Source of the DNA: Pseudomonadota bacterium
Lineage (GTDB): Bacteria > Pseudomonadota > Gammaproteobacteria > Burkholderiales > Thiobacillaceae
Direction of reading: 5' to 3'
Length of the DNA stretch: 64,000 bases
Assembly (NCBI GenBank): GCA_029558905.1
Contig: JAKQCX010000011.1
Coordinates: 38,570-102,569, forward strand
Made by a program: the position numbers and the translations under genes. Below the pieces are notes generated by a model. It ran no database searches, was not told where the DNA came from, and saw only the letters and a list, made by a program, of their open reading frames with translations. Positions 1 through 8,912 of the stretch are shown piece by piece (within the stretch, counting starts at the first letter, position 1; every line of letters starts with the position of its first letter).

Positions 1-566
1 GCCATGCCGACATCCGCCTGTTCCTCTTGCTGGTGGCGGCGGTGAGCTTCCTGCTCACGCCCTACGTGGTGCTGATGCCCATGGTGGCCAAGGCGGAGCT
101 CGGCGGCGACGCCCGCACTCTGGGCCTGCTGGTGGGCAGCGCCGGCGCCGGCTCCTTCCTGGCGGCCATCTTCCTCAGCACCCGGCCCGCGGTGGAGGGC
201 CTGGGGCGGTGGGTATCACGGATCGTACCCATCGGCGGCGCGGCCCTGGCCCTGTTCGGCCTGAACACCGTCCACGCCCTGGCCTACCCCATCCTCATGG
301 TGGTGGGTTTTGCCGTGGTGTTGAGTGCCGCCGGCACCAACACCCTCTTGCAGCACTGGGTGCGGGACGACATGCGGGGGCGGGTGATGTCCGCCTTCAC
401 GCTGTCCTTCCTGGGCATCGCCCCCCTCGGCAGCCTGGTGATGGGCAGCCTGGCGGAGCACATCGGCATCCGCCCCACCCTGGTGGCCTTCGGCCTCACC
501 CTGGTGGTGGCGGGGCTGGTGCATCGCCGTGCCCTGGGGCGGCGGCATGCCGCCCGCCCGGGCTGA
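1..566 (+). CDS. MFS transporter, C-terminal part (5' end outside window)
   Basis: The reading frame is open from base 3, so the gene starts upstream of the window. About 187 residues remain, with several hydrophobic helices (for example around LLLVAAVSFLLTPYVVLM and ALALFGLNTVHALAYPIL) and the motif DDMRGRVMS. That loop and helix pattern is typical of the MFS_3 / enterobactin-exporter-like group of major facilitator permeases. It probably exports a small molecule across the inner membrane; the substrate cannot be told. It is convergent with the tpsA gene, 43 bases away. Confidence 0.75.
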   Translation, partial: HADIRLFLLLVAAVSFLLTPYVVLMPMVAKAELGGDARTLGLLVGSAGAGSFLAAIFLSTRPAVEGLGRWVSRIVPIGGAALALFGLNTVHALAYPILMVVGFAVVLSAAGTNTLLQHWVRDDMRGRVMSAFTLSFLGIAPLGSLVMGSLAEHIGIRPTLVAFGLTLVVAGLVHRRALGRRHAARPG

Positions 567-609
567 AGCCCCCGGACTGAAGGGCTGTTGCCCGGGTGCT
601 CGGCGGGGG

Positions 610-3600
610 CTACTTCGCCTTGGGGGCGTTCTTGCGCAGTCCGTCCACGTTGAGATCGATCTTCATGCCCTTGTCCACATCCGTCAGCTGTGTCTCCGTG
701 ACGTTGCCTTCCAGTTTCACGGCCCCGCCGACCTGGAGGTCGGCCCCCTGGGAGGTGATGCCGCCGCCTTTGACGGTGAGGCCGCTGCCGGCCTGGATGC
801 GGGTGGCGGTACCGGTCTTGCGCTCTTCATCCGATACATTGACGTTGGCGCCGCCGTACTGGGAGGAGGTCTTGGTCCCGTCGGGTTTCTCCAGCTTCAT
901 GCCGGTGGCCTTGCCGGAGATGCCGAAGGAGGAGCCGCTCTCGCTGTTCACCGATTCCAGCAGCTCCACCTTGCCGCCCGCCGTGACGGAGGCATTCTGC
1001 ATGGCTTCCACCTGGCTACCACGCAGGGTCGCGTCCTTGCCGGCGGAGATTTCCACCTGGCTGCCCTGGATGCGGGCACCGCTCTGGGTGGTGGTATCGC
1101 TCTTGCCGCTGGCATGGCCGCCGCCCAGGACGCTCTTGCTCTCCCGCTCTCCGCCAGACTTGGTGGAGCCGAATTCGGCATGGATGCCGAAGCCGCTGGA
1201 TTGCTCATGGGTGGTGCTGCTGGCCGCGTCCAGGGTGACGCCGCCGGTTTCGGACTTGATGGCGGCCTTGTTGCCGGCGGCCACTTCCGTGCCTTCCAGG
1301 CGGGCGTCGCCCTGGGTGATGATCGTGACGTTGCCTCCCGCGCCGATGCCGCCGGCCCGGGCCGTGCTGGAGGTGGAGGAGGTCTTGCCCTGCTCATAGC
1401 CGCCTTCCACCGCCACGCCCTGGGTGCCCACCAGCTTGGCCTTGCCGCCGGCGCTGGCCGAGCGGTCTTCCGTTGAAGTAGAGGACGAGTCCTGGGCCGC
1501 CTGGTAATCCAGGCTTCCGGCCTTCAGGGTGACCTCCCCGCCAGCCTCCATCCGGGTGCCGATCAGGGTGGTCTTGTCCTTGGTGGTGGAGGTGATGCTG
1601 CCGCCAGCCTTGTAGCGGGACGTGACGGCGGTGGACGTCGAACTGGACCGGCCCGTCTTCTCGTAGGTGTACTGGGCCTCCAGGCCGGCTGAGGCCTCGC
1701 CTCCCAGGTCTTCCGCATAGGCGCCGTGGCCGAGCGCGCCGGTCTGGGCGCCGACGTCCGCTGAATAGCCGGCGCCGGCATAGACGCCCACCCGGACGTC
1801 GTGGGTCTCGGTGGAGCTGTGGGACGAGGTCTTGTCGTGGGCGGCGATCTCCCTGAGGGTGGTGGCCGACTGGGTGATGTCCTTGCCCGCTTCCAGTTGC
1901 GTGCCCTGGTCGGTGATGGTGCCCGTGGCCGTGCGGTTGATGTTGCCGCCCGCCTTGAAGGTGTTCACCACGTTGTGGGTAGTTTCCGCACCGCTGAGCT
2001 TGTTTTCATCGCTGTAGCGCAGGCCGGCGCCCACCTCGGCCTCGACGGACATGCTGCCCTTGGCGGAGGCGTTGGCCGGGCCGGCCTTGAGGGCGCCCTC
2101 GGCCTCGGCGGAGGCCTTGCCCTCCAGGTAGACGCCCATGGTCTGGGTGGTCTTGTCGTGGGAGGTCGTCGTCTTGTCTTCGGCGGCCAGGCTGGTGATG
2201 TCCTTGGCCTGGATGTCCAGGTTGCCGCCGGATTCCACCTGGGCGCCCACGAAGCGGGCCTGGTCCTGGGCCTTGAGGGTCATGTCCTTGCCCGACTTCA
2301 GGGTCGCCTGGGTGTGGGTGACGGCAGTGGTCGTGTCCACGCTGTCCTCCAGACGGGCGCCGATGGTCACGGTGGACTCCGCCTCGGCCTTGACGCCGGC
2401 CTCGGCCTTGACCGTGGCGCTCATGCCTGTGGCGCTGGCTTCGGCCTCGGCGGAGGCCTCCGCCTTGCTGTCGGTGTACACGCCGATCTTGGTGCTGTGC
2501 ACCGTGGTGGTGATGGAGTCGGTGTTCTGTCCGGCCTCCACGGTGATCTTCCTGGCCTCGACGCCCAGATCGCCGCCGGTCTCCACGCTGGAGCCCACCA
2601 CCTTGGCCTCGTCCCGGGCCTTGATGGTCAGGTCGCCGCCGGTACTCAGGCTGGAAGCGACACCGGTGGTCTTGTCGCGCCGGACCTCGGTGGTGCGGGA
2701 TTCCATGAGATTGAACGCGTGGCTCTCGCTGGCGCCCGTCCCGGCGCCGGCCTCGGCCTGGGCGGCGGCCTGGCCGCTCCCGGAACCGGACGCCGCAGCC
2801 GAGTGGCTTTCGTCCTGGCCGCCGGTGCTGAGGAAGGTGGAGGTGACTGTCCGGGTCAGGGTGTGCTGCTCGTCCAGGCCCTGTTCGATCTTCACCGAGT
2901 CGGCGTCGATCTTGCCGCTGCCGCCGATGGTCAGGTCGGAGCCGCGCAGGGTCATGTCCTTGCCGGCCGTGATGTCGGCGTTGCCGCCGACGCTGACGGA
3001 GGAGCCGAAGTTCTTGCCGACGACGTCCTCCACCGTGGTGTATTCCGAGCCCCACAGCCCGCCGCCGACGCCGAAGCCGGAGGTGGAGGTGGTGGTGTGG
3101 GTGGTGGTCCGGTCCTGGCGCGAGAGGATGTTGAAGTCGCCGCCCGTGTCCACCTTCAGGTCGCCGCCCACCTGGGCCTTCGTGCCGGCCAGGGTGGTAT
3201 CGCCGCCGCTCTTGAGGCTGAGGCCGCCGCCGGTGGAGAGGGTGGAGCCCACGTTCCTTTCGGTCAGGGTGAAGGTGCTGGCGGGGCCGGTCTGGTAGAG
3301 GAAGTCGGCGGAGCCGGCGGTGGTGGAGCCCGAGGAGCGGGTGTCCACCAGCGTGTCGGCGGTGATGTCGCCGCCGGCGGTGAGGGCCGCCGCGCCGCCG
3401 GCCTTCACTTCGGCGGCACGGATGCCGATGTCCTTGGCAGCGTCCAGCGTCAGGTTGCCGGTTGCTTCGATGCCGGCGGCCTTGTAGTCGGATTCGGCGC
3501 CCAGGCCTTGGGCCCGGCCGTGGACGATGCCGCCCTCGGTGGACTTCAGGCTCACCTCGCCGCCCTGGATCGTGCCGCTGATGTTGGTGATGTTGCCCCG

Positions 3601-6288
3601 GGAGGTGACGTTCAGGGCGTCGCCGCCGCTGAGGGTGCCGCCCGTGTTGCCCAGGGAGGTCACGTCCATGTTGACTTCCCGGCCGGCGATCACCGCCCCG
3701 GCGATGATGGCCTGGCGGGATTCGGGCGACAGGTACACCACGGGCTGCAAGACCTTCTGACCGGCGACCGTGGTCTCCACCATCCAGACGATGTCCTGGC
3801 TCAGATCCGCCATCTGTTCGCTCGTCAGGGGCTGGCCCAGGGTGAGGCCCAGGCGCTTGCTCTCGCCCGCAGCCTGGTCCATCAGGCTTGCCATCTGCTT
3901 CGCTTCATTGGCGTAGCCGTCGAGCACCGCGGCGCCGGTCTGGCTGATGAGCTGCTGGCGGATCAGGTAGGCCTCGTAGTTGGCGTCTCCCAGGCGTTTT
4001 TCCGTGGTCTCCGGGTCGAGGCCCAGGCTCTTGAGCAGACGGTCCGTGCCTGCGTAGTCCGAACCCAGGCCATACCTGGGATTGGTCTCTATCAGGTAGT
4101 GGGCCGACGCGTTCCGGGCCGGCACGAAGTAGCCGTTGGGGTTGGTGGGCAGCGGCGTCGGCGTGGGTGGGGTGTCGGGGTCGTAGGGGGCGGGCGCCAC
4201 GGCGGGACCGTCGTTGGCCAGGGCGAGGCCCTTGAAGGTGACGGTGTTGCCGTGCAGCCGGGCGTTCTGCAGGTTCTCCACCACGGTCGTGCCGACCAGG
4301 TGCCGATAGGCCTTCTGACGCACTTCGTTGTCCATGGCGGCACTCGGACCGCCCGAGCTGTAGCGGACATGGCCGTACATGTGCTCGAAGCCGGGGTCCC
4401 ACAGGGTTTCCCAGGGAAAGACAAAGCCGTCGATGCCGTTCCAGGTGGGCATCTGGTTGAAGTGGGCGCCGTTGTCCGCGTAGTAGTAGAAGAACCGCAC
4501 GGTGCAGCTTATGCAATCGTCCTCGTGCTCGGCCCAGCGGCGCTTGTATTGCCGCGCGTAGCGGGCGATGGCGGTGTTGTCGAAGGTGGCCGGGCCGGAA
4601 CCGTTGATGGCGAGGTCGTTGCCCGCCGTCAGGACGCCGCCGGTGTTCTTGCCGGTGCCGGTGTTCAGGTGGATGCTCAGGTCATGGCCGGCCGCGACCT
4701 CCGGCAGGGTCAGGTTGGGGGTGCCGCCGTCCCAGTGCTCGGTGACGGTGAGGGTGTCCTCGCGGACCCGGATATAGGAGCAATACCAGCAGGTCGCGCC
4801 TTCCTTGAGGGTGTGGTAAGAGAGGTCTTGCGCCGTCACCGCCTCGCTGGTCGTCTTGGCCGGCATGCGCCCATTGCGGAAACCGGTGGTGGTGTTGATC
4901 AGGATGTCGTTCACCGCCTGCATGGAATGGCTGTTGACCAGGATGTCCGCGCCCAGGGCCATGTCGCCGGCGGACCAGATGTAGGCGGTGTTGGTGAAGG
5001 TCCCCTGGTCGGCGTGGGCCGATACCCCGGTGCCGGAGTAGAGCCAGCCGGCGTTGGTGAGGTCGCCGGTACAGGCGGTCAGGGTGAGGCCGCCGCGGGG
5101 CGCGGACATGGCCCCGTCGACGCCGTTGACGATGGATTGGTCGGCTGCCACGGTCAGCGTGCCGCCGGACAGCAGCAGGCCCTGGTTGTCGATGCTCCCG
5201 CCTTTGGCGGCGGCGGTGGCGACGCTCAGATCGCCGCCCGCCGACAGGCTGGCATCCGCGTCCACCAGGCTGACGCCGGCGCCGCCGCCGGTGGTGGCGA
5301 CGTCGATGTGGCGCTGGGCACTCACCTGGCTCTGGACGACCACGTTCCCCGCCGAGGTGAGGCGGAAGTCGTCGGCGGTGGCGGCCGCCTCGCCCAGCAT
5401 GCGCACGCCCACCCCCGCCTCGGTGCCGATGAGGCGGATGCGGCCGGCATACATGCCGCCCAGGGCCGTCGAGTCGATGGCGTAGGCGGGGGCCGGACCG
5501 CTGCCGGCCAGGGTGCCGGTGACCTCGCGGGTGCCGTAGTTCCAGGTGTTGGCGCCGGTGACCACTTGCAGCGAACCGGTGGGCGAGACGTTGATGCGCC
5601 CATCCACCCGGATGGAGCGGGCCACCAGGTCCAGGATCTTCTGGCCGGAGGCATTCAGCCCGTCGCCCTCCACCAGGACGTCGCCGCGTTCGACGTTGAA
5701 GCCGTCCAGGCCGCCGCCGGCATTGAGCTGGGGCGTCCCGGTGGTGAGAGTGGCCCGGTCGGTGTTGATGAAGCCGCAGCCGGAGCAGGTGATGCCATGG
5801 GGGTTGGCCACCACCACGTCCGCCTTGCCGCCCACGACCTCGGTGAACCCCGCGAGGGTACTGCGCTTGGTGGAGACCACCTCGTTGAGGATGACGTTCG
5901 CCTCCTTGTTCAGGTTGGGGTTGGCCAGGACGCTGCCGGCGAGCCGGGAGGCCCGCTGGATCTGGCTGGCATTGCCGTTGTTGAGCACCAGGCCGTGGTT
6001 GTCCACGTCGTAGCGGGTGTACCGGTTGTGGGACAGGCCGGCGGTGTTGGCGGCGTTGATGTTGACCACGGGCGTGCCGTTGGCGGAGAGATAGGCGCTG
6101 GTCTGGCCGCCGGTGGGCACGACGGTGGTCGGCACGCCGTCGGCCTGGACATTGATGGCCAGCAGGCCCAGCGCCAGGCAGAGGGCCCCGCGGCCGGCCT
6201 TGCCCCGCGCGCGGGTGATCTCGGATACGGCGACCCAGGATGCCAGGACTTCGCTCCAGATGACGCGGTAGATGTGGTTGGCTTTCAT
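610..6288 (-). CDS. TpsA two-partner secretion exoprotein, CdiA/FHA-like, without toxin domain
   Basis: 1892 residues. The N-terminus has an extended signal peptide (ESPR, MKANHIYRVIWSEV) and a signal helix ending near QAD (about residue 50). The TPS secretion domain (about 60-300) carries NPNL (123-126) and NPHGI (162-166; usually NPNGI), followed by CSGC. A first beta-helix repeat region runs to about 700, with two more Cys pairs, CWYC (500-503) and CISC (592-595). A helical YP-type linker (about 735-855, YLIETNPRYGLGSDY) follows. The second haemagglutinin repeat region (about 865-1880) ends at KAK. No VENN pretoxin motif or toxin follows and no immunity gene lies downstream. A good RBS (GGAGG) sits just after the tpsB stop, 12 bases away. 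It is likely an exported surface adhesin-like filament, or a CdiA relative that lost its toxin. Confidence 0.9.
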   Translation of the reverse strand: MKANHIYRVIWSEVLASWVAVSEITRARGKAGRGALCLALGLLAINVQADGVPTTVVPTGGQTSAYLSANGTPVVNINAANTAGLSHNRYTRYDVDNHGLVLNNGNASQIQRASRLAGSVLANPNLNKEANVILNEVVSTKRSTLAGFTEVVGGKADVVVANPHGITCSGCGFINTDRATLTTGTPQLNAGGGLDGFNVERGDVLVEGDGLNASGQKILDLVARSIRVDGRINVSPTGSLQVVTGANTWNYGTREVTGTLAGSGPAPAYAIDSTALGGMYAGRIRLIGTEAGVGVRMLGEAAATADDFRLTSAGNVVVQSQVSAQRHIDVATTGGGAGVSLVDADASLSAGGDLSVATAAAKGGSIDNQGLLLSGGTLTVAADQSIVNGVDGAMSAPRGGLTLTACTGDLTNAGWLYSGTGVSAHADQGTFTNTAYIWSAGDMALGADILVNSHSMQAVNDILINTTTGFRNGRMPAKTTSEAVTAQDLSYHTLKEGATCWYCSYIRVREDTLTVTEHWDGGTPNLTLPEVAAGHDLSIHLNTGTGKNTGGVLTAGNDLAINGSGPATFDNTAIARYARQYKRRWAEHEDDCISCTVRFFYYYADNGAHFNQMPTWNGIDGFVFPWETLWDPGFEHMYGHVRYSSGGPSAAMDNEVRQKAYRHLVGTTVVENLQNARLHGNTVTFKGLALANDGPAVAPAPYDPDTPPTPTPLPTNPNGYFVPARNASAHYLIETNPRYGLGSDYAGTDRLLKSLGLDPETTEKRLGDANYEAYLIRQQLISQTGAAVLDGYANEAKQMASLMDQAAGESKRLGLTLGQPLTSEQMADLSQDIVWMVETTVAGQKVLQPVVYLSPESRQAIIAGAVIAGREVNMDVTSLGNTGGTLSGGDALNVTSRGNITNISGTIQGGEVSLKSTEGGIVHGRAQGLGAESDYKAAGIEATGNLTLDAAKDIGIRAAEVKAGGAAALTAGGDITADTLVDTRSSGSTTAGSADFLYQTGPASTFTLTERNVGSTLSTGGGLSLKSGGDTTLAGTKAQVGGDLKVDTGGDFNILSRQDRTTTHTTTSTSGFGVGGGLWGSEYTTVEDVVGKNFGSSVSVGGNADITAGKDMTLRGSDLTIGGSGKIDADSVKIEQGLDEQHTLTRTVTSTFLSTGGQDESHSAAASGSGSGQAAAQAEAGAGTGASESHAFNLMESRTTEVRRDKTTGVASSLSTGGDLTIKARDEAKVVGSSVETGGDLGVEARKITVEAGQNTDSITTTVHSTKIGVYTDSKAEASAEAEASATGMSATVKAEAGVKAEAESTVTIGARLEDSVDTTTAVTHTQATLKSGKDMTLKAQDQARFVGAQVESGGNLDIQAKDITSLAAEDKTTTSHDKTTQTMGVYLEGKASAEAEGALKAGPANASAKGSMSVEAEVGAGLRYSDENKLSGAETTHNVVNTFKAGGNINRTATGTITDQGTQLEAGKDITQSATTLREIAAHDKTSSHSSTETHDVRVGVYAGAGYSADVGAQTGALGHGAYAEDLGGEASAGLEAQYTYEKTGRSSSTSTAVTSRYKAGGSITSTTKDKTTLIGTRMEAGGEVTLKAGSLDYQAAQDSSSTSTEDRSASAGGKAKLVGTQGVAVEGGYEQGKTSSTSSTARAGGIGAGGNVTIITQGDARLEGTEVAAGNKAAIKSETGGVTLDAASSTTHEQSSGFGIHAEFGSTKSGGERESKSVLGGGHASGKSDTTTQSGARIQGSQVEISAGKDATLRGSQVEAMQNASVTAGGKVELLESVNSESGSSFGISGKATGMKLEKPDGTKTSSQYGGANVNVSDEERKTGTATRIQAGSGLTVKGGGITSQGADLQVGGAVKLEGNVTETQLTDVDKGMKIDLNVDGLRKNAPKAK

Positions 6289-6300
6289 GGTTTCCGCCTC

Positions 6301-8088
6301 CTACAGCGAGAACGACACGCGGAACCAGGCCCGCGTGTCTTCCAGATCCATGCCGGACGGCCCGGAGATCGGACGGGTCCAGAACAATTCCCAACTCGTG
6401 CCCTTCCAGCCCACGGAAAGGCCGAGGGCGCCGCCGGCCAGCCTGCCGGAAGGCACGCCGGCCGCCCGGTTGGCGACCTGGCCCTGGTCGTAGGCGATGA
6501 AGGCGCGGCCGGCCAGGACGGTCTCGCCCGCCCGGATCGGGAAGCGTACCGATGCCTCGTTGCGCCAGTAGTAGCCGTGGTCGCCGGAGAGGGTGTTCCT
6601 GTTGAAGCCGCGCACCGTGTACAGGCTGCCGATGAGCATCTGCTCCGATCCATACAGCACATCCTCGGCCCACTGGCCCGCCAGCTGGCAGGTGAACAGG
6701 GCATCGTGGTCCGCGAGCCTAAAGGGCCGGATGTAGCTGCCGCCCAGCCGGTACTTGCGGAACTGGGCCCGGGGCGCGTCGCTGGGCAGGGCGTCGGCAT
6801 CCTTCAGGGCCCCCATGGCCCTGAGGCCCTGGGTGACGCCGGCGTCCACCTGGAATGCGCCGCCCCCCGCCAGGGTGGTCAGGGAGCCGCCCAGTTCCAG
6901 CAGGGTCAGGTCACGGCTGCCCACCTGGAGGAAACTGTCGTCCAGATAGTTGCGGGAACGCTTGGTGATAAGGGTCGCACCCAGGCTCGCCCTGCTGGCC
7001 TGGTCGCGGTACACCACGCGATCCAGGGCGAGGTGGGTGGTGATGCTGTTGCCCGATGAGACGACAGCCAGGCCGCTGGGCAGCGTGATGGGGGTGGCGT
7101 AGCGGGAGCGGCTCCAGCCGAAGGTGGCGGTGGTGTAGCCGTAGGGAACGCTGTAGAACAGGCTGTCGCTGCCGGCGAACCGGTGGTCCTCGTCCCCCGG
7201 CGTGGTCTCGCGGTGGGTGACGGTGATGAAGTCGTTGAAGCCGAGGGGGTTGTCGAAGCCCAGGCTGGCGCCGGTCTGGTATCGCCCGGTGGTGGCGTCG
7301 CCCTGGTTGTCGTAGCCGACGCTGAAATGCAGCCTGGGGCCCGGTTCGTTGTGCACGACCACCACGCTTTCGCCGGGTTGGTCGCCGGGCAGGATATCCA
7401 GGCGGGCATTGTTGGAGGCCAGCCGGTTGATCTGGTCGATGCCCTGTTCCAGGTCGCGCAGGTTGAGCACGTTGCCTCCGACGCCCGGAAAGATGTTGTT
7501 GACGGAAACGCTGCCCTTGCCGCCGTCGTCGATGCGGATGTCGCTGACCCTGCCTTCGATGACCATGATTTCCAGCCGCCCCGAGGCGAGGTTCTGGGCC
7601 GGCAGATAGGCCCGTACCGCGATGTGGCCGCGCTGGACGTAGGCCCTGGTGATCTCGCCGAGGATTTCCTCGATTTCCGCGACACCCAGGCAGCGGCCCA
7701 CGAAGCGTGCATCGATGTCGGCGCGCACGGCATCCGGCAGCCGGGGGGCGCCGGAGATGACGATTTCCCTGATGCGGTGGCACCCCGCGCCGGCGGCGGA
7801 GGCATCGGTCCTGGGTGCGAGCCTGCCGGTGTCGATGCCCTGGGGCGGCTGTTCGGACGGCAGGGCCTTGCCGATGTCCTGGCGCAGTCGTTCCTGTTCC
7901 AGGCGCAGCTGGATGTCGGCCTGCCGCTTCGCGGCTTCGATGTCCGCCGGCGTCTGGGCGAAGGAGGCCACGCTGGCCAGGGCCAGGCCGGCGATCAGCA
8001 ACCACTTGCCCAGCGACCGCCCCGGGGAGGCGCGATGGCCGCCGCCTGGTCCGCCGGGGCCGCTCCGACCGTCTCGCCCTGCTCTCAT
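6301..8088 (-). CDS. TpsB outer-membrane transporter (ShlB/FhaC/HecB family)
   Basis: 595 residues from the ATG at 8088, chosen because AAGG lies at RBS distance and the signal peptide (KWLLIAGLALASVASFAQ, about 27-45) then sits near the start. A longer frame reaches 8172 without such support. Next come a coiled N-terminal helix, a POTRA domain (about 103-180, with Cys103 and Cys133 placed as a likely disulfide), a second POTRA region, and a 16-strand-type beta-barrel with the VRGF motif characteristic of Omp85/TpsB barrels. The C-terminus ends VSFSL, an aromatic-rich outer-membrane signature. It should secrete the adjacent TpsA. The two genes are contiguous and probably one transcript. Confidence 0.93.
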   Translation of the reverse strand: MRAGRDGRSGPGGPGGGHRASPGRSLGKWLLIAGLALASVASFAQTPADIEAAKRQADIQLRLEQERLRQDIGKALPSEQPPQGIDTGRLAPRTDASAAGAGCHRIREIVISGAPRLPDAVRADIDARFVGRCLGVAEIEEILGEITRAYVQRGHIAVRAYLPAQNLASGRLEIMVIEGRVSDIRIDDGGKGSVSVNNIFPGVGGNVLNLRDLEQGIDQINRLASNNARLDILPGDQPGESVVVVHNEPGPRLHFSVGYDNQGDATTGRYQTGASLGFDNPLGFNDFITVTHRETTPGDEDHRFAGSDSLFYSVPYGYTTATFGWSRSRYATPITLPSGLAVVSSGNSITTHLALDRVVYRDQASRASLGATLITKRSRNYLDDSFLQVGSRDLTLLELGGSLTTLAGGGAFQVDAGVTQGLRAMGALKDADALPSDAPRAQFRKYRLGGSYIRPFRLADHDALFTCQLAGQWAEDVLYGSEQMLIGSLYTVRGFNRNTLSGDHGYYWRNEASVRFPIRAGETVLAGRAFIAYDQGQVANRAAGVPSGRLAGGALGLSVGWKGTSWELFWTRPISGPSGMDLEDTRAWFRVSFSL

Positions 8089-8167
8089 GATGTTGCCTTC
8101 CACGCCGCGATGCCACCGGGCCGGCCAGGCTCGCAGCCGATGACTGCCTGGCCGCCCAAAGTGTTTG

Positions 8168-8186
8168 GACACTTCAAATATGTGTC
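8168..8186. promoter_or_regulatory. Inverted repeat upstream of tpsB (GACAC-N9-GTGTC)
   Basis: Arms GACAC (8168-8172) and GTGTC (8182-8186) flank an AT-rich 9-base spacer in the only gap between the response-regulator gene and tpsB. It is a candidate operator for the neighbouring LuxR-type regulator. This is inference; only the symmetry is seen. Confidence 0.35.
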
Positions 8187-8202
8187 ACGGGGGGGCGGCT
8201 GT

Positions 8203-8224
8203 CTGTCCGGGAAATTCCCGACAG
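8203..8224. promoter_or_regulatory. Inverted repeat between the response-regulator gene and tpsB
   Basis: CTGTCCGGGAA and TTCCCGACAG pair with one bulged base across 8203-8224. It lies 38 bases past the response-regulator stop, has no T-run, and so is either an operator or a weak transcription attenuator ahead of tpsB. Confidence 0.3.
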
Positions 8225-8261
8225 CAAGGGATGGCCGGGTGGCCGCCGGGGGGTATCCGGG

Positions 8262-8912
8262 CTAGGCGTGAAGGCTGTCCAGGGCCTTGCGGATGGCGTA
8301 GCGCCGCAGGGCCTTCATGCCGTCCAGTTCCAGCTTGGCGGCCAGGCGCGCGCAGTAGGTCTCCACGGTGCGGACACTGATGGACAGGGCGGCGGCGATG
8401 TCGGCATTGGACTCGCCCTGGCCGAGCCGGGCCAGGATCGCGCCTTCCCGTTCGCTCAGGGGGTGCCTGATCTCCGGCGCGGGGGCGGATTGGGCCCGCC
8501 TGGCCAGGCTACGGGCGGCCCGGGGGCTCACGTGGCGCCGCCCGGCCAGCAGCTCGGCCACGGCGAGGAACAGGGCGTCCTCGCTGTCGCGTTTGCTGAC
8601 GTAGCCGCTGGCGCCGGCGGCGAAGGCGCGTTCGATGGTGGCGGCGTCCTCATGCATGGAATAGACCAGGACGGCCACGCCGGCGGCGCGGAGCCCGTCG
8701 ATCAGGTCAAGGCCACTTTCATCCCCCAGGGAGAGGTCCAGCACGGCCACGTCGGCCCGGGCGGCGCCGATGCGTTCCAGGGCCTCCCGCCCGCCCCCGG
8801 CTTCGCCGCAGACGACGTGGGACGCCTGGGTGAACAGCAGCCCCAGGCCCTGCCGCACCACGGGATGGTCGTCGATCACGAAGAGGCGGGCGATGCCCGC
8901 GGGGGCGCTCAT
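8262..8912 (-). CDS. LuxR/NarL-type response regulator
   Basis: 216 residues. The receiver domain (about 8-125) has the acidic pair in FVIDDHP and the phosphoacceptor Asp in VAVLDLSLGDESG. The C-terminal LuxR helix-turn-helix (about 148-212) contains LSEREGAILARLGQGESN and ADIAAALSISVRTVETY. The start ATG overlaps the kinase stop as ATGA (8909-8912), showing translational coupling. Its partner kinase is immediately upstream and the tps genes immediately downstream on the same strand, so control of the secretion locus is likely but not shown. Confidence 0.9.
   Translation of the reverse strand: MSAPAGIARLFVIDDHPVVRQGLGLLFTQASHVVCGEAGGGREALERIGAARADVAVLDLSLGDESGLDLIDGLRAAGVAVLVYSMHEDAATIERAFAAGASGYVSKRDSEDALFLAVAELLAGRRHVSPRAARSLARRAQSAPAPEIRHPLSEREGAILARLGQGESNADIAAALSISVRTVETYCARLAAKLELDGMKALRRYAIRKALDSLHA

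Noticed and set aside
1-609. A cdiI immunity gene downstream of tpsA
   Set aside because: The only frame with coding character is the convergent MFS exporter; no small minus-strand gene is seen.
529-1476. Long plus-strand frame over the tpsA 3' end
   Set aside because: Shadow of the beta-helix repeats; Gly/Ala-rich with no motif or RBS.
1801-7059. A 1752-codon open frame on the plus strand opposite tpsA/tpsB
   Set aside because: It mirrors the codon usage of the minus-strand genes in GC-rich sequence, has no domain I recognise, and lies wholly opposite two well-supported genes.
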